Shown piece after piece: positions 43,201-51,706 of a DNA stretch of 64,000 nucleotides. Numbering within the stretch: position 1 is the first letter of the stretch; every line of letters begins with the position of its first letter. The position numbers and the translations under genes are program-made. The stretch covers positions 24,641,122 through 24,705,121 of the forward strand of contig NC_092693.1 in assembly GCF_964275005.1 (NCBI RefSeq), in the 5' to 3' direction. This DNA is from Diadema setosum. Lineage: Eukaryota; Echinodermata; Echinoidea; Diadematoida; Diadematidae. The notes under the pieces are model-generated. The model was not told the DNA's origin. It saw only the letters and a list, made by a program, of their open reading frames with translations, and made no database searches.

Positions 43201-43940
43201 CGACACCCCTCTATTTATAGCATTGCACGTAAAGAATGAACTTTCATGCATGAGACTACACACAGTGGTTTTGCATTCTTCACTGGGGATTTGAAGATGT
43301 TAAAATATTACTGAAAAACCTGATAATAAACAAGATCAACAGCAAAACAATGCTATTGTAGATTATAAATGCACATAGGAGAAGCATTACGTGCCTTTCA
43401 CATGTATTGTCAATGGAGGGTAGGGGTGTTGGTTTCCAAATCATGGCGCAATCGAGGGCGTCAAAACAACAACCCATACGTTCGGAGCAGTTATCTTGGA
43501 GCATGTACCGCCAATCGCATTTTCAATGCGCGCCTGTGAATTCAGAGTATTTTCTTTACGTGTGAGTAAAATTTCAGGCAAATTGTGAGATATTCTAAGT
43601 ATCTATTAATAGAAAAACATTAGGGTGTCGATGTGTCGGACACCCAACTATTGGTACAATGCTTTGCAACTTTCTGTGAAAGGCCTAGAAAGTCTTTCCT
43701 AATGTTTATCTCTTCAGTAGAAGCCCAACACTTAACACTTTACCTGTTAGAATGCTGTGTGACTTCAACATAGACAGTCATTCCAGGCTCCCACTTAGGC
43801 AGTGCTTCCTCGAGACCCTGAATATTGTACAAGGCCCCAATGCTAGATGGCTGGTTGCTAGCTGGTTCGTGCATCATACCATTAACTTGGGCACCCCCAT
43901 CTCCACAATACTGAGAGATGCGCTTGGTTTCAATTGCCAT
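19189..43940 (-). CDS. TRIP13: TRIP13 / pachytene checkpoint protein 2 AAA+ ATPase, complete coding region (12 exons)
   Basis: Hexameric AAA+ ATPase that, with p31comet, unfolds the N-terminus of HORMA proteins (MAD2, HORMADs), silencing the spindle checkpoint and controlling meiotic axis proteins. Minus-strand exons: 43744-43940, 41845-42013, 40903-41026, 39969-40115, 31442-31514, 28604-28667, 26594-26680, 25917-26023, 24687-24840, 22728-22837, 21820-21889, 19189-19293. They join in phase to 468 codons plus stop (human 432), with GT-AG at every junction. N-terminal adaptor domain is about 1-165. Walker A GPPGTGKT 213-220, Walker B CILIDE 282-287, sensor 1 Asn334, [13 protein letters not shown] 344-356, sensor 2 [11 protein letters not shown] 415-425: all catalytic motifs intact. 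The extra N-terminal length is Gln/Gly/Pro-rich. The start is the first ATG in exon 1, but the frame stays open upstream to the exon edge, so a few residues could be added. Confidence 0.95.
19619..19803. mobile_element. pogo/Tigger-like MITE, copy 2 (TRIP13 intron 11)
   Basis: Begins CAGTGGACTACTG and ends gagttgcctg with TA on both sides. The interior phrases 'gaagtgaaaattcaggtcc' and 'gaaagaaaactgc' are shared with 17171, 23771 and 41543 copies. Confidence 0.7.
21068..21490. repeat. GGAGGTTATGTTTTC-type interspersed repeat (TRIP13 intron 11)
   Basis: Opens with 'aaggaaggaggttatgtttt', continues with the tttgtttgtttgtccgtttg run, and closes with 'cggaggtctgcactctccga'. I recognise this as a repeat common in aquatic invertebrate genomes. 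The ORFs inside it are not genes. Confidence 0.55.
21820..21889 (-). CDS. TRIP13: TRIP13 coding exon 11 (sensor 2)
   Basis: Residues 411-434: [20 protein letters not shown] then TYLQ. Acceptor 'atgcag', donor 'gtaagc'. Confidence 0.96.
22728..22837 (-). CDS. TRIP13: TRIP13 coding exon 10
   Basis: Residues 375-410 ([20 protein letters not shown] through LFLLKIS). The most divergent exon relative to human, but length and phase fit exactly. Acceptor 'ctgtag', donor 'gtgagc'. Confidence 0.9.
23200..23261. repeat. Exact 31-bp tandem duplication
   Basis: The unit beginning taaaccccttgatattaatc is present twice, 23200-23230 and 23231-23261, with no mismatch, in TRIP13 intron 9. Confidence 0.95.
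23771..23956. mobile_element. pogo/Tigger-like MITE, copy 3, best preserved (TRIP13 intron 9)
   Basis: 186 bp, TA|CAGCGCACTCCCGTTATAAC ... TTATAACGGGAATCCACTG|TA. Terminal inverted repeats and the TA duplication fit the Tc1/mariner/pogo superfamily. No transposase is present. Confidence 0.85.
24135..24279. mobile_element. Palindromic GGCGGATCCAGG MITE, copy 2 (TRIP13 intron 9)
   Basis: Left CAGGTGGATCCAGGAATTCC, right cctggatctaccactg. ATAAG occurs on both sides and could be the 5-bp duplication if the ends extend by one or two bases. Confidence 0.7.
24687..24840 (-). CDS. TRIP13: TRIP13 coding exon 9 (sensor 1)
   Basis: Residues 323-374: [20 protein letters not shown], then [13 protein letters not shown] and [10 protein letters not shown]. 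Acceptor 'cattag', donor 'gttaaa'. Confidence 0.96.
25291..25311. repeat. (TA)n microsatellite
   Basis: Run of tatata in TRIP13 intron 8, about 21 bases. Confidence 0.85.
25917..26023 (-). CDS. TRIP13: TRIP13 coding exon 8
   Basis: Residues 288-322: [20 protein letters not shown] then [15 protein letters not shown]. No long ORF exposes it; found by reading between exons 7 and 9. Acceptor 'gcttag', donor 'gttagc'. Confidence 0.95.
26594..26680 (-). CDS. TRIP13: TRIP13 coding exon 7 (Walker B)
   Basis: Residues 259-287: [15 protein letters not shown] to LVCILIDE, ending exactly at the Walker B glutamate. Donor 'gtgaga', acceptor 'caacag'. Confidence 0.96.
27241..28435. mobile_element. GGCGGAGGCAT element, copy 1 (TRIP13 intron 6)
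   Basis: Bounded by atgcctccgccataatgcat near the left end and tggcggaggcat at the right. The interior is a series of degenerate ~155-bp units, each closing with TTTGACCTTTGACC, followed by a ggacggacggaagg simple repeat (28297-28390). The second copy is at 29237-30333. The Arg/Pro/Ser/Val-rich ORFs come from the simple repeat and are not genes. Confidence 0.75.
28604..28667 (-). CDS. TRIP13: TRIP13 coding exon 6
   Basis: Residues 237-258: [20 protein letters not shown] plus SE. Acceptor 'cttcag', donor 'gtataa'. Confidence 0.96.
29160..30459. mobile_element. CTGTAAAAGTGGA MITE copy 2, split by a nested element (TRIP13 intron 5)
   Basis: Left part 29160-29236 and right part 30334-30459 together match the intact copy at 12286-12476. 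Ends TA|CTCTAAAAGTGGAAATTT and ccacttttacag|TA. Confidence 0.8.
29237..30333. mobile_element. GGCGGAGGCAT element, copy 2, nested
   Basis: Shares start 'aaactagaaatg' and end 'gtggcggaggcat' with copy 1, and all internal TGACCTTTGACC units in the same order. It lacks about 35 bp near its left end, including the left GCCTCCGCCA. Inserted into the MITE at 29160-30459. Confidence 0.8.
30469..30917. mobile_element. Cluster: GTCAAACCTG hairpin element and TTCGCG MITE copy 2
   Basis: 30469-30555 is a compact inverted repeat (gtcaaacctggcatagtgg ... ggctataagcaggtttgac). 30576-30822 is a TTCGCG-rich MITE bounded by atactgtatgcgcc and ggcgtatacagta. 30832-30917 is another GTCAAACCTG-type relic. All lie in TRIP13 intron 5. 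Confidence 0.65.
31442..31514 (-). CDS. TRIP13: TRIP13 coding exon 5 (Walker A)
   Basis: Residues 213-236: [18 protein letters not shown], then CIRLSD. Acceptor 'ttcacag', donor 'gtattt'. Follows the 8.45-kb intron 4 that holds the LINE. Confidence 0.97.
31928..34369 (-). pseudogene. LINE ORF2, C-terminal part: reverse transcriptase
   Basis: 813 residues read open from about 34369, in a different frame from the endonuclease part. Reverse transcriptase motifs: [19 protein letters not shown] (first catalytic Asp), GCPISPYLF and [12 protein letters not shown] (catalytic Asp-Asp). Downstream is a thumb region with KMTWVK and a C-terminal Cys/His zinc-like module [18 protein letters not shown], usual in L1/Tx1 elements. 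No stop interrupts it. The apparent ATG is not a real start; the part belongs to ORF2 and lost its junction. Confidence 0.92.
34348..35463 (-). pseudogene. LINE ORF2, N-terminal part: APE-type endonuclease
   Basis: 371 residues. All endonuclease motifs are present in order: TFNCRGLQD (about 6-14), FLQETHS (about 35-41), NLYAPNND (about 108-115), [10 protein letters not shown] (about 137-146), [10 protein letters not shown] (about 199-208) and [10 protein letters not shown] (about 225-234). The start [15 protein letters not shown] is typical of the Tx1 branch of L1 elements. After RSRAHWLEE the frame runs into a stop because of the deletion at about 34372, so the domain is intact but no longer joined to the reverse transcriptase. 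Confidence 0.9.
36196..36487 (-). repeat. Tandem duplication in the LINE ORF1-ORF2 spacer
   Basis: 'gtggaggctccaacttgt' and 'aaaatctacgacatttcaac' each occur twice, about 160 bp apart (units beginning near 36196 and 36356), with small indels including a (CAAAA)n stretch in the first. Confidence 0.85.
36732..37586 (-). CDS. LINE ORF1 protein (L1 ORF1p-like)
   Basis: 284 residues, uninterrupted. The N-terminus is Ser/Pro/Lys-rich and acidic (DSDSDDS at about 27-33). A coiled coil follows at about 70-135 ([20 protein letters not shown] then heptad Leu/Ile). Next is an RRM-like core with [14 protein letters not shown] at about 134-147, and a basic C-terminal domain ending [20 protein letters not shown]. 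This matches L1 ORF1p, the trimeric RNA-binding chaperone that coats element RNA. No zinc knuckle is seen. Family assignment is by motif and layout. Confidence 0.88.
   Translation of the reverse strand: MDQVKRPTGPEVSSPSKPSSKKPKLNDSDSDDSSTIETSTVTSPVALGKLATEGTGTASEQAPMWFVSFEKRFEDKIDSMLVKRLGELTLKLNEQGEKISSLEIDYDNLKREVADLREENSTLIAAVDDLENRSKRNNLVFHGVPEMGETEDCQQTIDTVLQQFVGLASSSYSIERVHRTPTHRHGQGQGGQVRNTKPRMIHACFSSFMQKEKVKAECLKRFKAEEYKNHKLFIVDDLSKRVRNLRKSRMEDFKRLRGEGKKPFFIYPAKLAHKDPNTGKLVVL
38399..38755. mobile_element. TTAA-flanked MITE, family A, copy 1
   Basis: TTAAAGGTCCAGTTTACC at the left, AAATTATGCCTTTAA at the right, about 357 bp. Short inverted ends TTAAAGG. Other copies: 39116-39482, 48289-48647, 51883-52239. 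Non-coding, in TRIP13 intron 4. Confidence 0.88.
38914..39650. mobile_element. TTAA-flanked foldback MITE, family B, copy 1 (carries nested family A)
   Basis: TTAAAGGGGATGGCTAGTAA at the left and CCCCCTTTAA at the right. The arms are long inverted repeats (38914-39110 against about 39483-39650). The loop is interrupted by family A element 39116-39482. The uninterrupted copy is 47608-47962. Confidence 0.88.
39116..39482. mobile_element. TTAA-flanked MITE, family A, copy 2 (nested)
   Basis: Same family as 38399-38755. Sits in the loop of the family B element, with TTAA on both sides. Confidence 0.9.
39969..40115 (-). CDS. TRIP13: TRIP13 coding exon 4
   Basis: Residues 164-212; [20 protein letters not shown] and SWNRVVLLH lead into the ATPase core. 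Ends CATG|gtaaga, splitting the first Walker A glycine. Confidence 0.95.
40903..41026 (-). CDS. TRIP13: TRIP13 coding exon 3
   Basis: Residues 123-163 plus one base; contains [14 protein letters not shown] and [11 protein letters not shown]. Acceptor 'ctttag', donor 'gtgaga'. Confidence 0.94.
41543..41730. mobile_element. pogo/Tigger-like MITE, copy 4 (TRIP13 intron 2)
   Basis: TA|CAGGTCCCTCCCCATGC ... gtgagacctg|TA, with the shared interior phrases 'gatattcaggtcc' and 'gaaagaaaacc'. Confidence 0.65.
41845..42013 (-). CDS. TRIP13: TRIP13 coding exon 2
   Basis: Residues 66-122; contains [20 protein letters not shown], the counterpart of human FDEPFLTRNVQSVSIIDTEL. Acceptor 'actacag', donor 'gtaagt'. 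Confidence 0.93.
43744..43940 (-). CDS. TRIP13: TRIP13 coding exon 1
   Basis: Residues 1-65 plus two bases of Ser66 ([16 protein letters not shown]... [10 protein letters not shown]). An AG acceptor at 43965 ('cttacag') places a 24-base 5' UTR in the same exon and implies an upstream non-coding exon. VYVEV aligns with human VHVEV. Confidence 0.85.
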
Positions 43941-44616
43941 CTCTTGTTGGCCCTGAGCTGTGTTCTGTAAGTGTAACTTTTATATCAAACAAGATATAAC
44001 TTCAATGATTTAATACCTAGAAACAATAAATTTACATTGTCAATGGTGAGTAAACGGCATCGTTAAAATACAATCTGTTGCACCGGTGATCTGATTTCAA
44101 TTCAAGATAAAAATATGATTATGATTTTAGGCCCTATCATCCTACTAGAGACCCTAGAGAGTAGCCTAACGTCAATTACCGTATAGTCGCCACTTGCATG
44201 TATTTCCTATGCACTCCCGGGTTGGCGAACTAACGACAGGCACTGAATTAGTTCGCCGCCCATAGCGCACCACGTATTATTAGCATGTGTGATATACACA
44301 CACTTCAATGTAGGATGCATTGTGCATCATCGCGTTAGAAAAACTTTGTTAATCTGCCACCACCTGAAATCCATTCGAAATCAAAAACATTCTCGCACTA
44401 AAAATGATTTGTCACCTGTTACATATGGTAAAATACATTTGGATTACAATTATTAGTGTTTTTACGGAGGAAAAGGGTGAGTTAGGAATGTCTTTTGAGA
44501 GCGATGAAAATCCGTTGCCCCAGCTGATTTCCGATCGCGGCGCGCGTTACATGCTATGTGAATGTCTGGCGACTTTGGGTAGTGGCGACTTAATCGACGT
44601 TAGACCTATATAGATT

Positions 44617-46085
44617 TAAAAAGGACAAGTTCACCTTCATAGACATGTGGATTGAGTGGATAGACGTGTTCTACAGGAATATTGATAGAACACATCAGCA
44701 AGAGTTTGAGGAAAATTGGACAATCCGTTTAAAAGTTATGCATTTTTAAAGTTTCTGCTTAGTCACTCCTGGATGAGAAGACTACTACGGCTTGTGATGT
44801 CACATGTGTACGACGACATAATGAAAATATAAAGAAAATTATATTTAGATAAAAAGATATTTTCCCTTTTCTCGAATAATTAAGGAACACTTGAACTCCC
44901 TCATTTAGAAGGCAAGGGAGAATAAAATTACCCTTAGCATATTTCTGTGACGAGTCGAGGAAATGTGCACATTTTTTTCAAAAAGTAAATTTTTGTTAAA
45001 TTATCTCATCCTTTAAAAATACGCATGTGACATCATACACTGTAGTCTAACTACACGCAGCCGCTGTCGCGAAGCGACGCGGCTGCACCTGTATTCCTTC
45101 GCAGACGTTGTCATTTTTCAGTGTGGTTGTGCGACTCCTTCATGAATATCTTTATTAATCATGGAAAACTAAAATACAAGGAATTATCGTAATCTATGAT
45201 AATCATTCAATAATAGGTATGCGATTTTTTGTTTAATTACGTCAAAAACTCACCGAAATCTGTGGCTGAAATCAGGTCTGTAAACGTCCTTATTGCTTCA
45301 CTCCTCATCTGCGTGTTATTTGAATGGCATTCACTCTCGTATACTACAACGTACAAGGTAGGTAGTCGGAGAGCTAGAGGGCGCCTTTTCGACTACCTAC
45401 GTTGTACGTTGTAGTATACGAGAGTGAATGCCATTCATAATAACACGCAGATGAGGAGTGAAGCAATAAGGACGTTTACAGACCTGATTTCAGCCACAGA
45501 TTTCGGTGAGTTTTTGACGTAATTAAACAAAAAATCGCATACCGATTATTGAATGATTATCATAGATTACGATAATTCCTTGTATTTTAGTTTTCCACGA
45601 TTAATAAAGATATTCATGAAGGAGTCGCACAACCACACTGAAAAATGACAACGTCTGCGAAGGAATAGAGGTGCAGCCGCTGTCCCTACAGCGGCTGCGT
45701 GTAGCTAACTGTAGTCGTTCTCATCTATATGATCCAGCATAACTATACACAGCCCAGTCGCCGCTGTATTCGCGTAGCGTATTAACAGCGTCTGGTCGGG
45801 CTAGATCCAGCATAGACAGAAAGATCCGTCTGTCCGGAGGACTCTTTTATATTTTGCCATTAACGCTGTCCTCCGTAGACAACGGAGGGGATCCGTGAAG
45901 CCAGACGTAGTCTCCGCGGAACATTCCCCGACGGACAGATACAGACCGATCTTTCGGTCAAGATCCAGCAGTGACTGTGCAGATACTTTAAAAATTCATG
46001 ACTTTTGAACGGATTGTCCGATTTTCCGTAAACTTTTTTTTCACTGATGTGTTCTACTAATATTGCTACCTTCAAGATCTAGTAT
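44617..46085. mobile_element. Outer inverted-repeat element holding a nested palindrome
   Basis: Left arm about 44668-44760 (contains 'gaacacatcagcaagagttt' and 'attggacaatccgtt') is the inverse of about 45986-46070. A solo third copy of the arm lies at about 52283-52380. The 660-bp palindrome 45048-45707 lies between the arms. 45795-45970 holds a further inverted pair built on gatccgtctgtc. No coding sequence recognised. Confidence 0.65.
45048..45707. mobile_element. 660-bp foldback transposon with 9-bp target duplication
   Basis: Arms 45048-45368 and 45390-45707 are near-perfect reverse complements of about 320 bases around a 21-base loop. Direct repeat ACTGTAGTC flanks it exactly (45039-45047 and 45708-45716). 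Ends read TAACTACACGCAG and CTGCGTGTAGCTA. Each end has a subterminal GC hairpin (cagccgctg...cggctg). Long TIRs with a 9-bp duplication suggest a non-autonomous Mutator-like element. The 61-aa ORF across it is not a gene. Confidence 0.88.
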
Positions 46086-46464
46086 AAAACAGCTGATAAA
46101 AACGCGCCAGTAACTGCCCACAATCAAGGCTGCTTTCGTCACCAACCTCCTTCCATTAGGTTCTACTGTACATTAATTCCACTCTGTCGTGATGTCTCTC
46201 GATTCATGATTTAAGTTTAAATTCACACTTGATATTGGCCATTGGGGTTGCGTAAAATTTTAATTCTGATAATGCTAACACAATTATGCACTTATGGGAC
46301 TCAACAAGGGCGCGCCAGACAAGGCACAGTCGGTGGATCGATCGTTTGTCTTATTTCCGAGTTTTTTCCAGTAGATATATGTTCACGACGATGCATCTTC
46401 TTTCAGAATATTTAAGAGTTTAAGATAGTATGTAAGGCATGATTTTAAGCACGTTAATACTTAC

Positions 46465-46610
46465 ATTATATTTACAAACTTGCAGCAGCGCTGGAGACCG
46501 ACTAAACAGAAAACAAATTCAAATCTACCGCCACACAATTGTACAAGTGCACTAGGTACAGGTACCGACGATACCGTGGCTGAGAATGGGAGCTAGCTAG
46601 CTAGCTAGCT
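46465..46610 (-). other. TRIP13: Possible TRIP13 5' non-coding exon and upstream promoter
   Basis: TRIP13 exon 1 has an acceptor upstream of its ATG, so an earlier exon must exist. The minus strand here offers a strong donor (aatataat|gtaagtatt at 46464) with no ATG in the short stretch before it. Upstream, 46671-46753 holds an octamer-like tandem array. The choice is inference; RNA data could move it. Confidence 0.3.
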
Positions 46611-46612
46611 GT
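46593..46612. repeat. (AGCT)n microsatellite
   Basis: Four to five agct units, self-complementary. Confidence 0.85.
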
Positions 46613-46670
46613 GTAGTGAAGAGCAGCCACAGAACTCGGAGCAGCGCAAAGGGTCCTCCTATAAATCATT

Positions 46671-46753
46671 GACGCAAACTAATGCAAACTGATGCAAACT
46701 GACGCACATTAATGCAAACTCAATGCAAACTCAATGCAAACTCAATGCAAACT
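46671..46753 (+). repeat. Tandem 10/11-bp array of AATGCAAACT
   Basis: Eight units: gacgcaaact, aatgcaaact, gatgcaaact, gacgcacatt, aatgcaaact, then caatgcaaact repeated three times. The unit lengthens from 10 to 11 bp midway. ATGCAAA is close to the POU octamer ATGCAAAT. Lies just upstream of the possible TRIP13 5' exon. Confidence 0.85.
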
Positions 46754-47607
46754 ATTAATCAATAGGGGAGGTTTCTACCACCACGATCGGAGCCTTGTAT
46801 TGTATACTACTATGCCACGGATACCACTGATCACATCCTCATCTCGCAAAACTACAAAAATACAAATGGGAAGATGATGATGCCCTCACAACATGGGCGT
46901 AAATCCCGGTTGGGGGGGGGGGGGATAGGGGATGCATCCCCGAGAAATGGAGGAGGGGGAGGAGGGGGGGGGCTGTGCAATCATCCCCCCTGAAATTTTT
47001 TGGGGAAAATGGAAGAAGCAGAAATGTGATTGTATTCATTGCATGACGTTCTTACGCCCGCCTTCAGAAAGCTAAAGAGAGCTTAAAAGTATTCCATCTT
47101 TTAGGATATGTATCATACATAATATTCTCAAAGCGCTCGCTCGCGAAAATAGTAATATCGACATAGATGTTGAAAAAGTGAAATAATATAGGCCGACATG
47201 ACGGTATGCCTGATGCTATGACGCGCGCAACTGATGGGACCATCTGCAAATTACTTACGAAAAAAAACCCCAAAACAAACAAACAAATACAATACCGTCA
47301 TAACTGAACTCCCCCGCCCTCCATTTCCTGAATCATTGAGCAAACGATGATGACTCATACGTCTATGGGCATACACAGGGATGATCAGGGGCATCGATCG
47401 AGGGCGGGCAAAGGGGCATTTGCCCCGCCTTCATTGTATTTGTTGGGGGCAAACAACAATTTGTCCCCCAAACAATGCCCAAGTTGAATACAAATCTCAA
47501 ACTTTTTTTATGGAAAAATTATTGTCCAAATACCACCAGACGTAATATATGCACCAGATCGTTGAATTCCAATCATAAACATTATATTTCGATAGACTTT
47601 GTACACT

Positions 47608-47962
47608 TTAAAGGGGAAGGCTAGTAACTGATCAGTGGGAATCAGTGGAAATGCTGGGAGATGATTGTTCCAATCCTTATGGGATTCATTCAAGAGTTCA
47701 TTGTATATCTATTGTTGTGTGAAAATGATTTGCTTCAGAATGGTCTCATATTCAAGTAATGTGCATCCAGGTTAGCGTCCCTGGTCAGTGACGGAGCCTT
47801 AATCTGCACATTACTTGAATATGAGACCGTTCTGAAGCAAATCATTTTCACACAACAATAGATATACAATGAACTCTTGAATGAATCCCATAAGGATTGG
47901 AACAATCATCTCCCAGCATTTCCACTGATTCCCACTGATCAGTTACTAGCCTTCCCCTTTAA
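47608..47962. mobile_element. TTAA-flanked foldback MITE, family B, copy 2 (uninterrupted)
   Basis: TTAAAGGGGAAGGCTAGTAA ... CCTTCCCCTTTAA. Arms of about 150 bp are nearly perfect inverted repeats around a loop containing 'ggagccttaatctgc', which is the empty equivalent of the site filled at 39116. Confidence 0.9.
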
Positions 47963-48288
47963 GATTGACATTATTTCCTAACATTTCATCGTGAGCAGCA
48001 GATCTTTCACTTATAAAAGTTCCCTCATAATGATATGCAGAGGCGTCGATATGGCAGGGAGGGGGAGGGGATGGTTCCCCAATCCCATAAAAGTACTGGG
48101 GCAAACATATCATAACAGGCTCCCCCTCGTAATTCTGAGATGGGGAAATTTTCTTGCTTTTTATATAAAACTGTCTAAATATTTCACCCAGTGACTGAAT
48201 TTCAATTCTGAAAATGTAAAATCTCCCTCGCGTGAGAGGGGGATATGCTTTACCCCCTTCCATACCCTCCCGTTTCCATCCTTTCTAC

Positions 48289-48647
48289 TTAAAGGTCCAA
48301 TTTACCTTTGGGAGCAGTGATTTCAAAAATGTTCCAGATATCACATTTGATGCATATGTGCAGGTCTGTTGCATCATAAAACATCCTACCATACAATGAA
48401 ATATTTGCAATAAAACCTAAAATATAAGGAGATATCAGGGTTTTTCTCAATAAACCGTAACTGTAACGGTTTAGTCTGGAAACATTTTTATCATAACTAT
48501 TGTTCACATTTTGTGTATTTAACAACACTTAACATCGATTATACGGATTCAAATTTCGACAGTGGTTGTTTCTATCCCTAACTCACATTTCAGAACTATT
48601 TTAAAGCACTAATGCTTTCATCTGCAAATGGTAAATTATGCCTTTAA
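48289..48647. mobile_element. TTAA-flanked MITE, family A, copy 3
   Basis: TTAAAGGTCCAATTTACC ... AAATTATGCCTTTAA, closely matching the 38399 copy. Confidence 0.88.
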
Positions 48648-49899
48648 TAATACACTTTTAGATTGACAGATTTCCAAATGTTTCATGTAAAGTGTGCAGG
48701 TCTGTCACTTCGGTTTAAAAAAATGCAATAGTTCTGTCGGATGAACGGGAGAAGATATCTATACTTTCAATTATAATGGAGGGTTTCCCTACATAGATTT
48801 AGTACACTTCAGGGATTGAAAAATTCCAACATGAATGTGTTTACGAGATATTTTCATCTTAATTCTAAAAATGCAATTTTAACTTCCTATAGGGAGCAAA
48901 CATGACATTTTGTCCCCAGTAATTCCCGAAATGAGGAAAATTTTCCTGCTATTTTGATAGAAAACTGTCCAAATATGTCACCCACATAATTATGCACCAG
49001 ATCCTTGAATTTCAATTCTGAAAATGCAAAATCTTCCTCGCGTGGGAGGCAGATACCCCTTCCCACACCCTCCCCCATTTCGTCTCCTTGGAGTATACTT
49101 AATACACTTTGGAGAGTTGGGCCTATAGTGCAGAATATTTCATCAAAAAGTGTGCATCAAATCTATCAATTCAATTCTAACAAATTCAGAAGTTCCCTCA
49201 TTCTCTTTAATAACCAGTTCCTCACTCGACTCCCATCCATTTAATAAAATTGTAGACTTGGCACGTTTTGGGAATTCAAAATTTTCATGGTATTCCACAA
49301 AAGTGTGCATCAGATCGTTTTATACCTATTTTATTCTAAAAATGCAAAAAAAACAACAACAACAACAACATTTCGTGATGTGGAAGGGGACTACCCTCTC
49401 CCACACAGTCCCCCCCCCCCCCGTCAACTTCCATTATACACTTGGTATACAGTGATGTCGCACACGCGGATCAAGAACTGAGATACTGCGATTTACCGCG
49501 AATACGTGTGTTTCTTACTTTTTTGACAGAAGGAAAACTGGAATATTTCACAAAATTGTGTGCACCGAGATCTCTGAAGTAGTTTACCGGTCAGAAATTG
49601 CTAAATCTCATTCATGTTGGAGGGGGTAACTCCCTCCCTAAAATGCATCGATCCTGGGGGGCAGGGGGTAGTTCCCCCCCCCCAACACTCCCATAAAAAT
49701 GTTGGAGGGGCAAACATAATATTATCAATTTGCCCTCCATATTTCCCGAGATGTTAAAATGTTCTTGGTTTTTGTTTTTTATTGTGCGAATATTTTACCC
49801 AAAAAGTGCACCAAATTGCTGAATTTCAATTCTTAAAATGCTAAATCTCTCTCGCGTGGGAGGGGGATACCCCCTCCCACACCCACCCCAGTTCAGTCC

Positions 49900-50026
49900 T
49901 TTTCCTATAGATTTATACACTTTCAGATTCATCTAAAAGTGTATAAATCTATAGGAAAATTACTTTCGATGAAACATTTGGAAATCTGTCAATTTGACAG
50001 ATTTCAAAATGTTCCATCGAAAGTAA
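49900..50026. repeat. Two adjacent perfect-centre hairpins
   Basis: 49900-49928 pairs with 49931-49959 (29 bases, one mismatch, 2-base loop). Immediately after it, 49960-49992 pairs with 49994-50026 (33 bases, two mismatches, 1-base loop). Confidence 0.9.
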
Positions 50027-51654
50027 TTTGCATCTGAATTTTAAGGAAAGGAAGAGGCTCCCTTGTATGTGCAGGAGCGTCAATCCTGGAGGACGGGGGA
50101 GGGGATGGGGGAGGAACATATTATTTTGTTCCGCAATAATTCCCAAAATAATTAAAATCTTCTTCTTTTGTTTAAATAGAAAATTGTCCAAATATTTCTT
50201 CCAAAGTGTGCTCCAAATTGCTGAATTTCAATTCAGAAAATGCTGTTCGGTCGGTCGGTCCTTTTCCTACAGACCCAGTACACAATTTTAGATTGACAGA
50301 TTTCAAAATGTTTCATCTAAAGTTTGTATCAGGTCTTTAACTTCAGTTTCAAAAAAAAAAGAGCAAACGTTCCGTTTGGTGAGAGGAGATACCTTTTTTT
50401 GATTAACCCTTTCCCCGCTTGGTTTCCGTTTAAAAACAGTTACTATAGTACACTTTGGGAATTCAGCTTTCCAAATTTCACTAAAAAAACAACAACTGTT
50501 TTTTACGAGATGTTTTCATTTTTGTATTTGTATTCTAAGAATGAAAAAGCTCCCTCGTATAAGAATGCAGGGACGTCGATCCTGGAGGATGGGGGGGGGG
50601 GGGGGCACACATGTCATTCTATCCCCCAATAATTCCCGAAATGAGGAAAATTTCCAAGCTTTTTTGATAAAAAATCGTCCAAATATTTTATCCAAAGTGT
50701 GCACCAGATTGCTGAATTTCAATTCTGAAATGCTAAATCTCTCTTGCGTGGGAGGGGATTTACCCCCTCCCATATACCCTCCCCCGTTTGTTCCTTTTCC
50801 TAAAGACTTAGTATACATCTAGCTTGAAATATTTCAAAATGTTTCGTTAATAAGTGTGCATCAGATCTATCCCTTCAATTCTAATAAATCTAAAAGTTCT
50901 CTCATCCTCTTTTGATTTACCTTTCCCCCGCTCGGCTCCATCCATTGATTGAGACTCTGCACACTTTGGGGATTGACATATTCCTCAGAAATGCGTATCA
51001 GATCGTTCTGTGTCAATCCTAAAAATGCAAATGCTCCGTCGTGTGGGAGGGGGCTACCCCCTCCCACATCACCCTCCCCCTCCCCCTGACAACTTCCATG
51101 TATCTACACAGTGGTGACGCACACGCGGAACAAGAGCTGAGATACCACGATTTAGTCATTCAATTATCTGTGAATATTTATTTTTCTTACTTTTTTTTTT
51201 TGGGAAACAAAACTTTCAAAATTTCACCCAAAGTGTGCACCAGATCGCTGAACTTCAGGTCTAAAAATGCAAAATCTTCCTTGCGTGGGATACCCCTCCC
51301 ACACCCTCCCCCCGCTCGGTCGCTCCGCTCCCTCGCACAGATATTCAAAGTCCAAGTCCCCTCCCCCCAGTAATCGTGAAAACGGATCGACGCCTCTTCC
51401 CCTCCCATCCCCTTCCCTCCCTCTGTCGCTCCGCTCTCTCGCACATAATTTCCATGTTTTTCCCCACCCCCATCATTGAAACGGAACGATGCCCCTGGGG
51501 ATGATTGCGTTAATTGACTTAAATCAAGACAATTGAGAAACGCAGTAGCTTTAAGGAAATAATTTACTACATAATGGATGCAAACATTCGATCCTTGTAT
51601 CTTCTGCAAAAAAAAGGGGGGCCGGCCCTCCCCCTCCCCAACAAAGCTTCCTCC

Positions 51655-51706
51655 CCCTCCCCCCCCCCCCTCCCCCCCTCCCCCCCTCCCCCCCCCCCCC
51701 CCCCCG
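51655..51706. repeat. Poly-C tract
   Basis: Nearly pure C with scattered T, about 50 bases. Likely unstable in sequencing and assembly. Confidence 0.9.

Noticed and set aside
45229..45414. 61-codon ORF
   Set aside because: Spans the arm and loop of the foldback element; the opposite arm encodes its mirror image.
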